Source of the DNA: Alphaproteobacteria bacterium
Lineage (GTDB): Bacteria; Pseudomonadota; Alphaproteobacteria; Bin95
DNA length: 39,109 nt
Direction of reading: 5' to 3'
NCBI GenBank assembly: GCA_022825195.1
Contig: JAJDYL010000079.1
Coordinates: 1-39,109 of the forward strand
A program made the position numbers and the translations under genes. This document shows, in pieces, positions 27,863 through 36,577 of this stretch. How positions within the stretch are numbered: the first letter of the stretch is position 1; each line of letters opens with the position of its first letter. The notes under the pieces were generated by a model. That model did not search any database and was not told the origin of the DNA. It saw nothing but the letters and a program-made list of their open reading frames with translations.

Positions 27863-29167
27863 TCAGGCGCGGCTGCGGGCCGCCATCGCGTCCTGCCGGC
27901 GGAAGCGCAACAGCATGGCGCGGGCGATCGGCACGGCGAGGCGGTTCGACGGCACCGGATGCGGCCGGCGCAGCGCCGCCGGCACGGGGTCGTCGGCCTG
28001 CAGCCCCTCGAGGCAGCGCCCGGCCAGCAGGCGGCCCATCGCGGTGGCCAGCGCGACCCCGCGCCCGTTGTAGCCGAGCGCCGTCCAGACGCCGGGGCCG
28101 AGCTCCATGGCGCGCGGCAGGCGGTCCACGGTCATCGCCACCTTGCCGTCCCAGACGAACTCGAACTCGGCGTCTCCCAACTCCGGGAAGGCGGCCTGCA
28201 GGCGCCGCCGTGCCACGGTCTCGGCTCGGCCGCGCGCACGCCAGGGCAGCACGATGTCGCCGCCCATCACCATGCGGCCCTCCCGGTCCCAGCGGAAAGG
28301 CCAGAGGAGGTTGCGGCTGTCCGAGACGCTCATGTCGCCGGGCAGTATCTGGCGGCGCACATTGCCGCCCTGGGGCGCGGTGGCGGCGAGGAAGAGCCGG
28401 AACGGGACGACGGCGCGCCGCAATCCCGGCCAGAGCCCGCCGGTATAGCCGTTCGTCGCCAGCACGGCCTGGTCGGCCGTCACCGCGCCGCCCGGCGTCT
28501 CGACGCGCCAGTGGCCGCCGGACCGGGAGAGGGCCGTCGCGGGAGAGCCGGCATGGATTGCCGCGCCGGCGTCGATGGCCGCCTTCGCAAGGCCTCGGGC
28601 AAAGGCGAGCGGCTGAATATTGCCGCCCCAGGCGTGGTAAAGCGCGCCCCGCCAGTAGCGGCTGCCGGTCATGGCCTCCGTCTCGTCCCGCTCCAGGTAG
28701 CGGACCGGCATATCGCGCGCGGCCCAGGCGTCGGCGCGCGCCCGCACCATGCCGTCCCGGGCCGGGCTGTCCACTGGCAGCAGCCAGCCGACCGGGCGGG
28801 CGTCGCAGTCGATGCCGAGGCGGTCGATCAGTTCGAAGACCAGCCGGGCCGCCTCGGCGGTGAACCGGTTGAACCGCTCGCCCTCCTCCGGGCCGAAGCG
28901 CGCGACCGTCTCCTCCGGACCGTAGCGCGACAGCATGGGCACGACCTGTCCGTGATTGCGGCCGGAGGCTCCGAAGCCCGGTTCCTCGGCCTCCAGAACG
29001 ACGACCCGCGCGCCCCCTTCCGCCAGATGCAGGGCCGTGGAAAGCCCGGTGAAGCCGCCGCCGACGACGCAGACATCCGCCTCGCATTCGCCTTCGAGCG
29101 CGGGGGTCGGCGGCGGCGGCGGGGCCGTCGCCTGCCAGAGGACGGAACCGGGGTCCGAAGTCTTCAT
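27863..29167 (-). CDS. FAD-dependent oxidoreductase, DAO/glycine-oxidase superfamily
   Basis: A 434-residue flavoprotein. The dinucleotide motif CVVGGGFTGLSTALHLAEGG starts at about residue 33, with VVLEAEEPGFGASGRNHGQV (FAD-linking region) following and the late YNGRGVALATAMGRLLA motif near the C-terminus. This layout matches DadA/PuuB-like oxidases of amines or amino acids. ATG 29167 is preferred over an in-frame TTG at 29206 that would overlap the previous gene. It lies 16 bases after the LLM gene. Confidence 0.9.
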   Translation of the reverse strand: MKTSDPGSVLWQATAPPPPPTPALEGECEADVCVVGGGFTGLSTALHLAEGGARVVVLEAEEPGFGASGRNHGQVVPMLSRYGPEETVARFGPEEGERFNRFTAEAARLVFELIDRLGIDCDARPVGWLLPVDSPARDGMVRARADAWAARDMPVRYLERDETEAMTGSRYWRGALYHAWGGNIQPLAFARGLAKAAIDAGAAIHAGSPATALSRSGGHWRVETPGGAVTADQAVLATNGYTGGLWPGLRRAVVPFRLFLAATAPQGGNVRRQILPGDMSVSDSRNLLWPFRWDREGRMVMGGDIVLPWRARGRAETVARRRLQAAFPELGDAEFEFVWDGKVAMTVDRLPRAMELGPGVWTALGYNGRGVALATAMGRLLAGRCLEGLQADDPVPAALRRPHPVPSNRLAVPIARAMLLRFRRQDAMAARSRA

Positions 29168-29183
29168 CGCGCGCCGAACACGG

Positions 29184-30188
29184 TCAGCGACGGTGCCCGG
29201 CGGCAAGCGCGCGGGGCAGCGCCTCCTCCGCGAACAGGTGCATCGACCGCTCGACGGCCTCGGGCGCCAGACCGCCGAAATTATGCAGGGTCAGCACATG
29301 GCCGAGGCCCCAGCCCGCGAGCATGCGCAGCTTCTCCGCCACCGTCTCGACCGATCCCATCAGCGAGAGGCCGGACGCCATGATGTCGTCCCAGGTCTGG
29401 CGGCGTGCATAGAGCCTTGTCTCGACATAGAGCTCGAAGGCTTCGGCCGCCATCTCGCGGGCTTCCTCGTCGGTTTCCGCCACGAAGGTGTGGAAGGCGA
29501 AGGCCGCTGCGTCGCCCGCGGCATCCATCCCCGACTCCGCCCGGCCCTCGGCGAACGAGCGGAACAGGGTTTCGACATCCTCCATGCCGGCGACCGAGGC
29601 ATAGGGTACGCAGAAGATCGAATTGCCCGCCTTTCCGACATGCCAGGCCGCTTCCGGGCGCAGCACCGCCACATGGATCGGCACCGGCCGCTGCACCGGC
29701 GCGACATTCAGCGCAATGCCTTCGACCTTGTGGTAGCGCCCGTCGAAATCGACCCGCTCGCCCGTCAGCGCCAGGCGAAGGACTTCCAGCGCCTCGTCGA
29801 ACCGGTCCCGCTTCTCCTGCGGAAGCACGCCGAATCCCTCGAACTCGTGCGAGAGATAGCCGGAGCCCACGCCCAGCACCAGCCGTCCGCCCGAGAGCAT
29901 GTCCACCATCGCGTAGCTCTCCGCCACCGTCAGCGGGTTGCGGAACGGCAGCACCGAGATCGCGGTGCCGAGCCGGATGCGGCTCGTCTTCGCGGCCATG
30001 GCGGTCAGCAGCACGGCCGGGTCCGGCACGGCGCCATATTCGTGAAAATGGTGCTCGGCGGTGAAAAACGCCTCGTAGCCGAGCCGTTCCGCGAGCACGC
30101 ACTGGCCGATGACCTCGTCATAGAGGCCGGCGATCGAACGGGCGCGGTCCGGGTAATGGTCGCCTATGGAGAGGATCGAGAAACGCAT
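29184..30188 (-). CDS. LLM-class flavin-dependent oxidoreductase (luciferase-like)
   Basis: A 334-residue TIM barrel of the bacterial-luciferase superfamily, FMN-dependent monooxygenases. Motifs: FFTAEHHFHEYGAVPDPA, RIRLGTAISVLPFRNPL, GRLVLGVGSGYLSHEFEGFG and PVPIHVAVLRPEA. Substrate unknown. The ATG at 30188 starts 25 bases inside the upstream glycosyltransferase gene. Together with the FAD oxidoreductase it suggests oxidative catabolism. Confidence 0.9.
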   Translation of the reverse strand: MRFSILSIGDHYPDRARSIAGLYDEVIGQCVLAERLGYEAFFTAEHHFHEYGAVPDPAVLLTAMAAKTSRIRLGTAISVLPFRNPLTVAESYAMVDMLSGGRLVLGVGSGYLSHEFEGFGVLPQEKRDRFDEALEVLRLALTGERVDFDGRYHKVEGIALNVAPVQRPVPIHVAVLRPEAAWHVGKAGNSIFCVPYASVAGMEDVETLFRSFAEGRAESGMDAAGDAAAFAFHTFVAETDEEAREMAAEAFELYVETRLYARRQTWDDIMASGLSLMGSVETVAEKLRMLAGWGLGHVLTLHNFGGLAPEAVERSMHLFAEEALPRALAAGHRR

Positions 30189-30772
30189 GGAGCGCGATTA
30201 TAGGCAGCCCAGGCCGCGCCGTCGTCAATATCGGCAAGCCGGTCGGCCAATGCCGCAGGGAACGGCAGTTGCGCCAGCGCGTCCGCCAGCGTTTCGGCGT
30301 GCGACCAGCGCACGGGGCCGGCGAACAGGCGGGTGCGCTGCCTCGTGCCGACCAGCCAGAAACCGCCGTCCTCCGCAGGCCCGAACACGGCCCGCGTCCC
30401 GCGGAGCCCGCGGAAGGCGCGCGCGACATGGCGCGGCCGGAGGGCCGGAATGTCGCTGCCGACCAGCACCGCCGGCAGGGGCACGCGGGCGAGCGCCCGG
30501 TCCATGCGCGCCCCGATGTCGCCCTGGCCCTGCCCGAACCGCGCGAACCTGCGAGGCCAGGGCCCGCGCGCGCCGTCCGGCGTGACCGCGAGCACCACCC
30601 GCCAGCGCCTGTCCGCTCCCAGCCGGCGCAGCTGTTCGGCCGAGATGCGGCGATAGAAGGCCGCAGCGCGCGCGGGCCCGATGGCGGCGGCAAGCCGCGT
30701 CTTGACGGCGCCGAGCCGGGCCTCGCGCAGCATCACGACCACCGTGCCGCGCCGCATGCCGCAGGACCTCAT
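30164..30772 (-). CDS. Glycosyltransferase of the TIGR04282 (arsenosugar-type, DUF2064) family
   Basis: A 202-residue nucleotidyl/glycosyl-transferase-like protein with VVVMLREARLGAVKTRLA near the N-terminus, the DUF2064 signature, and VLVGSDIPALRPRHVARAF plus FGPAEDGGFWLVG in the middle. TIGR04282 proteins are named for co-occurrence with arsenosugar synthesis genes, but many members lie outside that pathway. The ATG at 30772 overlaps the stop of its partner as ATGA. Confidence 0.85.
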   Translation of the reverse strand: MRSCGMRRGTVVVMLREARLGAVKTRLAAAIGPARAAAFYRRISAEQLRRLGADRRWRVVLAVTPDGARGPWPRRFARFGQGQGDIGARMDRALARVPLPAVLVGSDIPALRPRHVARAFRGLRGTRAVFGPAEDGGFWLVGTRQRTRLFAGPVRWSHAETLADALAQLPFPAALADRLADIDDGAAWAAYNRAPCVSRSSP

Positions 30773-31422
30773 TCGTAGAGCGTCCGGATCCGTTCCGGCG
30801 CCATGCCGGCAAGGAACAGCGAAAGGCAGGCGAGATTGCGCAGCGGCCGGCGCCAGTAGCCGTCCCGGCGGTAGCGGTCTGCGGATGTGACCGCCTCGGC
30901 GTCAAGCTCGACGAGCCGGCGCCTGCCGATACGCCGTACCAGGTCCACATCCTCCATCAGCGGCATGTCGCGATAGCCCCCCACCTCATCATAAAGCGCG
31001 CGCGGCAGCACCAGCCCCTGGTCGCCGTAAGGCAGGCCGAAGCGCCGCGCGCGCCAGTTCGCGAGCCGCTCCACGCGCCGCGCCGCGGGCGCCGGATCGT
31101 CGAGGCGGAGGCGGAACCAGCCCGCCCGGCCGTCTTCCCGCAGCGCGTCCGGCCAGCCCGGCCCGAGGCGGGAATCCGCATGGAGGACCAGAAGCCACGG
31201 TGCGCTCGTGGCCGCCGCTCCCGCGCGCAGCTGGCTGCCCCGGCCTCTCGGCGCCTCGATCACGCGCGCGCCGTCCGCTTCCGCAACGGCCCGCGTTCCG
31301 TCGGTCGAATCGCCGTCCGCGACCACGATTTCCGCGATTCGCTCCCGCCCCGGCGCCAGCGATTCCAGCGCAGCCTGCAGCCGGGTTGCGGCATTCAGGG
31401 TCGGAATCACGACCGCAAGCAT
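30769..31422 (-). CDS. Glycosyltransferase of the TIGR04283 (arsenosugar-type, GT2) family
   Basis: A 217-residue GT-A fold glycosyltransferase beginning MLAVVIPTLNAATRLQAAL, with VVADGDSTDGT (nucleotide-sugar motif), APRGRGSQLRAGA, LLVLHADSRL (DxD-like) and a late MEDVDLVRRI. This order is characteristic of TIGR04283. It is paired with TIGR04282, as usual for these two families. No ArsM- or radical-SAM ArsS-like gene is in view. ATG 31422, 17 bases after the LysR gene. Confidence 0.88.
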   Translation of the reverse strand: MLAVVIPTLNAATRLQAALESLAPGRERIAEIVVADGDSTDGTRAVAEADGARVIEAPRGRGSQLRAGAAATSAPWLLVLHADSRLGPGWPDALREDGRAGWFRLRLDDPAPAARRVERLANWRARRFGLPYGDQGLVLPRALYDEVGGYRDMPLMEDVDLVRRIGRRRLVELDAEAVTSADRYRRDGYWRRPLRNLACLSLFLAGMAPERIRTLYE

Positions 31423-31439
31423 GGCGTCCGCCTCTGGCC

Positions 31440-32318
31440 TCACGCGGAGCGCTTGAGGCATTCCACCAGGCTGGCGACGACCGGCCAGCCTGCGATGGCG
31501 TGCGGATAGGCCACGGCGTAGGGGCGGTCGATCCGCATTTCCGGCGCCTCGACACGCTGAAGCCGCCCCGCTTCCAGATGGTGCTTCGCCGTCATTGCCG
31601 GAACGAGCGCAACGCCGAGCCCGGCGAGAGCGCACTGGATCGCCGCGCTGCTCGTCGTGACGCGCAGCCCGGCGCCGGCGTCGACGACCCGCCGGGCGGA
31701 TAGAAAGTCGCTCCAGTCCGGGCTCGTTGCATAGCCGGCTCCCCAGTCCGTGTGGATCAGCGCCTTGTCGGGCAACGCCGTCACCGACGCGCCGTGGCAG
31801 GCGATGATGGCGGGGGTTGCGACGGCCACGATCCGGTCGTGGAACAGCACCTCCGTGCGATAGTCCGCGTAGAACGAATGGCCGTGGAAGATCCGCATAT
31901 GCACCCGGTCGCGGTTGAAGTCGACCGGATCGTCCTCGATCCTGATATCCAGCTGCCGGTCGCCCCCGTCCGCGAACCATGCGGCCAGCCGCAGGGGCAG
32001 CCACGTCTCGGCCACGGAAGGCAGCGCGCTCAGCACGAAGCGGGCGCGCCGGGCGATCCCCTGCATCCGCTCGGAAAGACCGCCGATCGCCGTGAGCGCG
32101 TGGGCGAGCGGCGGATGGGCGGTCTGGCCCGCATCGGTCAGCGACAGCCGGTTGCCCTGGCGCAGGAAGAGCGTGCGGCCCCAGAATTGTTCCAGGACCT
32201 TCACCTGCTGGCTGACCGCGGCCGAAGTGACCCCGAGTTCCCGGGCCGCGGCGGCAAAGGAGCCTGTCCGCGCTGCGGCCTCGAAGGCGCGAAGCGGTTT
32301 GAGAGGAGGGGCCGCCAT
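31440..32318 (-). CDS. LysR-family transcriptional regulator (GcvA-like)
   Basis: A 292-residue LysR regulator. The winged helix-turn-helix covers about residues 6-64 (LKPLRAFEAAARTGSFAAAA, RELGVTSAAVSQQVKVLE). The co-inducer domain follows, with GAGLRVTTSSAAIQCALAGLGVAL. The form is like GcvA/AmpR types. It is divergent from the M24 gene across a 107-base region containing a strong palindrome, so it probably controls that gene and itself. It is also the first gene of the leftward eight-gene run. Confidence 0.92.
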   Translation of the reverse strand: MAAPPLKPLRAFEAAARTGSFAAAARELGVTSAAVSQQVKVLEQFWGRTLFLRQGNRLSLTDAGQTAHPPLAHALTAIGGLSERMQGIARRARFVLSALPSVAETWLPLRLAAWFADGGDRQLDIRIEDDPVDFNRDRVHMRIFHGHSFYADYRTEVLFHDRIVAVATPAIIACHGASVTALPDKALIHTDWGAGYATSPDWSDFLSARRVVDAGAGLRVTTSSAAIQCALAGLGVALVPAMTAKHHLEAGRLQRVEAPEMRIDRPYAVAYPHAIAGWPVVASLVECLKRSA

Positions 32319-32325
32319 GTCCCTT

Positions 32326-32366
32326 ACCGATAGAAATTCTTACGGTCCATAAATAGTCAATCTATT
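32326..32366. promoter_or_regulatory. LysR-type operator region between divergent genes
   Basis: ACCGATAGAA (32326-32335) and TTCTTACGGT (32337-32346) are near-perfect inverted halves around one A, a 21-base dyad. Next to it AATAG (32352-32356) and CTATT (32362-32366) form a second, perfect 5+5 repeat. Position and symmetry fit a LysR binding site plus activation site; not tested. Confidence 0.6.
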
Positions 32367-32425
32367 GCTTGCAGGGTGACAAGTCCATAGGACCGCGGGG
32401 CGTAGCAATTGCCGAAGTCCGGGCC

Positions 32426-33727
32426 ATGGAAGACGTCATCGACCGGGCGGGATACCGGGCCGACCGGGATGCGGGGCGCGGGCCTGTCTTCAAGGACGGG
32501 CGCAAGGCGGCCTATCTGAACCCGGAGGGCGCCGGGAAGCCGTTGAAGAGCCCGGTGCCCCCGGACGTGCTGGACCGCGCCCGCAGCTATCGCCTGCAAC
32601 GGCTTCGCGGCACGTGCGCCGCCGCCGATTGCGCCGCGTTGCTGCTCTACGATTCCACCAATATCCGCTACGCCTTCGACTGCTCGAACATGCAGGTCTG
32701 GTGCCTGCACAGCCCCTTGCGCTACGCGCTGATATTCGCCGGCGGCCCGGCGATCATGTTCGAACTCAGGGACGGCATGAGGCAGTCGGAGGGGCTGCCG
32801 GGCATAGACGAGTTGCGCACGGCAAGGACATGGATGTTCATGGTGCGGGGCGACCGGTCCGAAGCCGCCATGGCCGCGTGGGCCGACGAGATCGCCGACC
32901 TCGTGCGCTTCCATGGCGGCGGAAACCGCCGCATCGCCTGCGACCGGCTGGACGGCGCCGGCACGCACGCACTGGAGGCGCGCGGCCTGACCTATGTCGA
33001 GGGCACCCGCATTACCGAGACCGCCCGGTCGATCAAGTCCGCGGACGAGATCGAGCTGATGCGCTGGACGATCCGCGTCTGCGAGGCCGGCATGGCCCGG
33101 GTCTACGACTACTCCCTGCCCGGCGCGACGGAGCGGGAGCTCTGGGCGCACCTCCACTTCGAGAATGCCCGCTCGGGCGGCGACTGGCTGGAGACCAAGC
33201 TCCTCACGGCAGGGCCGCGCACCAATCCCTGGTACCAGGAGTGCTCGGACCGGGTGTGCCGGGCCGGCGAGATGATTTCTCTCGATACCGACATGATCGG
33301 CCCTTACGGATACTGCGCCGATGTCTCGCGGTCCTGGACCTGCGGTTACACGCCCATGACTGACCGGCAGCGCCGGCTCTACGACACCGCGCTCGACCAG
33401 GTCCGGCACAATCTCGGCCTCGTGCGTCCGGGCGCGGAGTTCCGCGAGTTCAACGAGAAGAGCTGGCGAATCCCGGAGCGGCATATGCCGTACCGATACT
33501 CGCTGGCCGTCCACGGCGTCGGCATGGCCGATGAATGGCCGGTGGTGCCGCTGCATGTCGACTGGTCCGATCTGGCGATGTCCGGGCGGTTCGAGCCCGG
33601 AATGGTCGTCTGCGTCGAAAGCCTGGTGGCCGAACGGGGCTCGGAGAGCGTCAAGCTGGAAACCCAGGTGCTGGTGACCGAAACCGGCTGCGAACGTCTG
33701 GACAGTTTTCCGTACGAGACGGGCTAG
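32426..33727 (+). CDS. M24-fold protein resembling DMSP lyase DddP
   Basis: A 433-residue creatinase/aminopeptidase-P-fold protein. Counting from ATG 32426, the metal ligands are D287 and D289 (LDTDMIG), D299 (CADVSRSW), H363 (VHGVGMADEW), E398 (CVESLV) and E412 (KLETQVL). Candidate catalytic residues are Y358 and D369. These spacings, and the motifs STNIRYAFDCSNMQVW and AGPRTNPWYQEC, resemble DddP, which splits dimethylsulfoniopropionate to acrylate and DMS. That comparison is from memory. An Xaa-Pro-type peptidase or other M24 function remains possible. A TTG 57 bases upstream is open but less likely as the start. Confidence 0.7.
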   Translation: MEDVIDRAGYRADRDAGRGPVFKDGRKAAYLNPEGAGKPLKSPVPPDVLDRARSYRLQRLRGTCAAADCAALLLYDSTNIRYAFDCSNMQVWCLHSPLRYALIFAGGPAIMFELRDGMRQSEGLPGIDELRTARTWMFMVRGDRSEAAMAAWADEIADLVRFHGGGNRRIACDRLDGAGTHALEARGLTYVEGTRITETARSIKSADEIELMRWTIRVCEAGMARVYDYSLPGATERELWAHLHFENARSGGDWLETKLLTAGPRTNPWYQECSDRVCRAGEMISLDTDMIGPYGYCADVSRSWTCGYTPMTDRQRRLYDTALDQVRHNLGLVRPGAEFREFNEKSWRIPERHMPYRYSLAVHGVGMADEWPVVPLHVDWSDLAMSGRFEPGMVVCVESLVAERGSESVKLETQVLVTETGCERLDSFPYETG

Positions 33728-33876
33728 CGCGGAATTCGTTCCGATGGAATCGCATTTCGGGCCGGGCCCGGGACCGCCGCCCCGGCGCCCCGACTCTGCC
33801 GCACGCGCACCTCCCGTCCCGGCTTGCACCGGGTATGCCCGCCTGCCAGCCTGTCCGAAACCCGAGGAGCCCGCCC

Positions 33877-34692
33877 ATGCCGGACCGACCGCTCGTGCTT
33901 GCCGCCCGGGAGAACCGCGCCGCCGTCCTGACGCTGAACCGGCCGGAGAAGAAGAACGCGATGAACGATGCGCTGCTGGAGGCGTTCGTCGCGGCGGTCC
34001 GCAGCGCCAATGCCGACGACGATGTGCGCGCCATCGTCGTCCGGGGCGCGGGCGACTGTTTCACCTCGGGCCGCGACGCCTCCGAATTCGGGGAGGCCGC
34101 CATTCTGCAGGACATGTCGGTGGACGCGGCGGTGGACATCTTCCTGGAGGCGCTGTCGCTGCTGATCGAATCGCCGAAGCCGACCGTCGCCGCCGTTCAC
34201 GGCATGGCGCTCGGCGGCGGGCAGGCGGTGTCGCTCGCCTGCGATTTCGTCGTGGCCGAGCGCGGCGCCCGGTTCGGCAATGTGGAGATGGCCTACGGCT
34301 TCCCCGCGGCCATGAACATAGCCCTGCTGACGCGCCAGATCGGCCGGCGCCGGGGGCTGGAGATCGCCATGACCGGCGACCTCTACACCGCCGAGCAATA
34401 CCGGGAGTTCGGCCTGGTCAACCGCCTGGCGGAACCGGGCGGGCTGGCGGAGGCCACGGCGGCCTTCGTCGGCACGCTGACCGACCGCGCCCCCTGGGCG
34501 GTCCGGCGGACCAAGACGACCTACCGGCTGGCCGAAGACATGGCGCTCCACGGCGCACTCAATTTCGGCAACCAGCTGAACCAGCTCCTCCGCCTGAACG
34601 GCCAGATCGCCCCGATCCACAGCCGCAGCGAGCGAGTGAAACGGGCGCTCAAGACGGATATTGCCGAGGAGGCACCGAGGAACGGCGGGTGA
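33877..34692 (+). CDS. Enoyl-CoA hydratase/isomerase family protein, one catalytic Glu absent
   Basis: A 271-residue crotonase-fold protein. The oxyanion-hole motifs are SGRDASEF (about 64-71) and GMALGGGQAVSLACDF (109-124). In classical hydratases the GGG-x-E motif carries the first catalytic Glu; here that position is A117. The second Glu is kept (E137 in FGNVEMAYGFP). This predicts an isomerase-, hydrolase- or other crotonase-type reaction. ATG 33877 has GAGGAG ten bases upstream. It lies 149 bases after the M24 gene on the same strand; the gap holds only a short CGGAA-TTCG-TTCCG hairpin (33730-33743). Confidence 0.88.
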   Translation: MPDRPLVLAARENRAAVLTLNRPEKKNAMNDALLEAFVAAVRSANADDDVRAIVVRGAGDCFTSGRDASEFGEAAILQDMSVDAAVDIFLEALSLLIESPKPTVAAVHGMALGGGQAVSLACDFVVAERGARFGNVEMAYGFPAAMNIALLTRQIGRRRGLEIAMTGDLYTAEQYREFGLVNRLAEPGGLAEATAAFVGTLTDRAPWAVRRTKTTYRLAEDMALHGALNFGNQLNQLLRLNGQIAPIHSRSERVKRALKTDIAEEAPRNGG

Positions 34693-34717
34693 TGCCGTCG
34701 GGAGGAGGCCACCCGCC

Positions 34718-36337
34718 CTAACCGGCGGTGCGGAAGCCCTCGTAGCCGTTGGCGGCCACCGCGTCGCAGCGCTGCTTGTAGCGGTCCACGCCGCCGACAT
34801 AGGGCATGAAAATGCGCGGCTTGCCGGGGATGTTAGCGCCGACATACCAGGAGTTTGCGAGCGGGTAGAGCGTGCTGTCGGCCACCTGGTTGTTGTGCTG
34901 CACCCAGGCGCGCTCGGCGGCCTCCACCGGCTCGATGCGGCCGAGCCCCCCGGCGCGCAGATGCTCCAGGCAGTCCGCGATCCAGTTCACATGCTGCTCG
35001 CAGGAGAGGATCATCTGGCTCTTCACGCCGGGGCTCTGCGGGCCGGTCACCATGAACAGGTTGGGAAAGCCCGCCATCATGATGCCGAGATAGGTCTGCG
35101 GGCCGTCCGCCCATTTGTCGCCGATGGCCGCGCCCCGGTCGGTGCGGATGTCTATCTCCTTCATCGCTCCGGTCATCGCGTCGAATCCGGTCGCGAAGAC
35201 GATGGCGTCGAGTTCGTAGCATGCCTCATCCGTCCGCAGCCCGTCGGGCAGGATTTCCCGGATCGGTGCGCTGCGGACATCCACGAGCGTCACGTTGTCG
35301 CGGTTGTAAGTCTCGTAATACTCCGTATCGAGGATCAGCCGCTTGGTGCCGATGGGATGGTCTGTGGGGCAGAGCAGTTCCGCCGTCTTCGGATCCTTCA
35401 CCGTTTCGCGGATCTTCTGTCGCACGAACTCGCAGGCGGTCTCGTTCGCCTCCCTGTCCACCAGCAGGTCGTTGAAGGAATAGAGGAAGCTGATGCTGCC
35501 GCCCTCCTGCCACTTGTCTTCGTAGATGCGGTTGCGCTCCTCCTCGGAGACATCGAGCGCCGACCTGTCGGGCGGGGGATAGCCGGCGATGCCGAACGGC
35601 GTCGAATAGGCGGCGCGGCGCCTTTCCGCATAGTCCGACTTGTGGCGGCTTTCCTTGTCCTCCGGCATCGGCTCATTGCGGGCCGGCAGGCTGAAATTGG
35701 CGGTGCGCTGGAAGACGTGCAGATGCCTTGCTTCGCGCGCGATGTGGGGAATCGACTGCACGCCGGACGAGCCCGTTCCGATCAGGCCGACCCTCTGCCC
35801 GGTGAAATCCACCCCGTCATGCGGCCAGAGGCCGGTGTGGTACCAGCGGCCCCGGAAGCTCTCCAGGCCCGGGTAATCGGGCGTGCGCGGCGTGGAGAGG
35901 TTCCCGGTCGCCATGATGCAGTAGCGCGCGCGCACCGGCCGGCCGGCGCCGGTCTCCGCATCCTCCGCCTCCAGCGTCCACAGGCCCGTTTCGCTGTCGA
36001 ACCGCGCCGAGCGGATGCGCGTGTTCAGCTGGATGTCCCTGCGGAGGTCGAAGCGGTCCGCGACATGGTTCACATAGGAGAGGATCGCAGGCTGCGTTCC
36101 GTACCGCTCCGGCCAGCGCCATTCCTGCTGCAGGTCGTCGGAGAAGGAGTAGGAATACTCCAGGCTCTCGACATCGCAGCGGCAGCCGGGATAGCGGTTC
36201 CAGTACCATGTGCCGCCGATGCCGTCCGCGGCCTCGAAGGCGCGCACCCGGAACCCCGACTTCCGCAGCCTGTGGATCGCATACAGCCCGCCGACGCCCG
36301 CGCCGACGATTGCAACATCCAGGTCCCTAGCGCTCAT
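34718..36337 (-). CDS. Flavin-containing monooxygenase, Baeyer-Villiger type
   Basis: A 539-residue class B flavoprotein monooxygenase. FAD loop GAGVGG (12-17), Baeyer-Villiger fingerprint FRGRWYHTGLWP (161-172, matching FxGxxxHxxxWP), NADPH loop GTGSSG (187-192), and FATGFDAMTG late. The GTWYWNRYPGCRCD motif near 42-55 is typical of cyclohexanone/phenylacetone monooxygenase relatives. It should insert oxygen next to a ketone using NADPH and O2; substrate unknown. ATG 36337 gives MSARDLDVAIVGAG. It lies 81 bases downstream of tRNA-Arg on the same strand. Confidence 0.93.
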   Translation of the reverse strand: MSARDLDVAIVGAGVGGLYAIHRLRKSGFRVRAFEAADGIGGTWYWNRYPGCRCDVESLEYSYSFSDDLQQEWRWPERYGTQPAILSYVNHVADRFDLRRDIQLNTRIRSARFDSETGLWTLEAEDAETGAGRPVRARYCIMATGNLSTPRTPDYPGLESFRGRWYHTGLWPHDGVDFTGQRVGLIGTGSSGVQSIPHIAREARHLHVFQRTANFSLPARNEPMPEDKESRHKSDYAERRRAAYSTPFGIAGYPPPDRSALDVSEEERNRIYEDKWQEGGSISFLYSFNDLLVDREANETACEFVRQKIRETVKDPKTAELLCPTDHPIGTKRLILDTEYYETYNRDNVTLVDVRSAPIREILPDGLRTDEACYELDAIVFATGFDAMTGAMKEIDIRTDRGAAIGDKWADGPQTYLGIMMAGFPNLFMVTGPQSPGVKSQMILSCEQHVNWIADCLEHLRAGGLGRIEPVEAAERAWVQHNNQVADSTLYPLANSWYVGANIPGKPRIFMPYVGGVDRYKQRCDAVAANGYEGFRTAG

Positions 36338-36418
36338 CCCGCCTCGCTCGATCCGCCCGTCTCCAGGGTTGCCGGTCCGAAGCGCGCTCCGCCGGCGTTC
36401 CTGTCCTGAAATGAAATC

Positions 36419-36495
<77 letters not shown>

Positions 36496-36511
36496 TGTCC
36501 GGGAAGCGGCG

Positions 36512-36540
36512 AATTTAGCTCCGGCCCGGCGTCTTCGCAA
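36512..36540 (-). promoter_or_regulatory. Promoter of tRNA-Arg
   Basis: On the minus strand TTGCGA (36540-36535) and TAAATT (36517-36512) are 17 bases apart, just upstream of the tRNA. Confidence 0.6.
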
Positions 36541-36577
36541 GCGCCGGCGGAAGGGCGCTTCGCCTTTGGATAACTCG

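Noticed and set aside
26529..29087. 852-residue leftward frame over the MFS and FAD-oxidoreductase genes
   Set aside because: Lies in another frame of the same strand, Arg/Gly/Pro-rich and without motifs; the overlapping frames encode clear proteins.
29184..30188. LLM oxidoreductase as a dimethylsulfide monooxygenase (DmoA) to extend the sulfur hypothesis
   Set aside because: Only the general luciferase-like fold is visible; nothing in the sequence singles out DmoA.
33730..33743. CGGAA-TTCG-TTCCG hairpin after the M24 gene as a terminator
   Set aside because: The stem is only 5 bp and no T tract follows.
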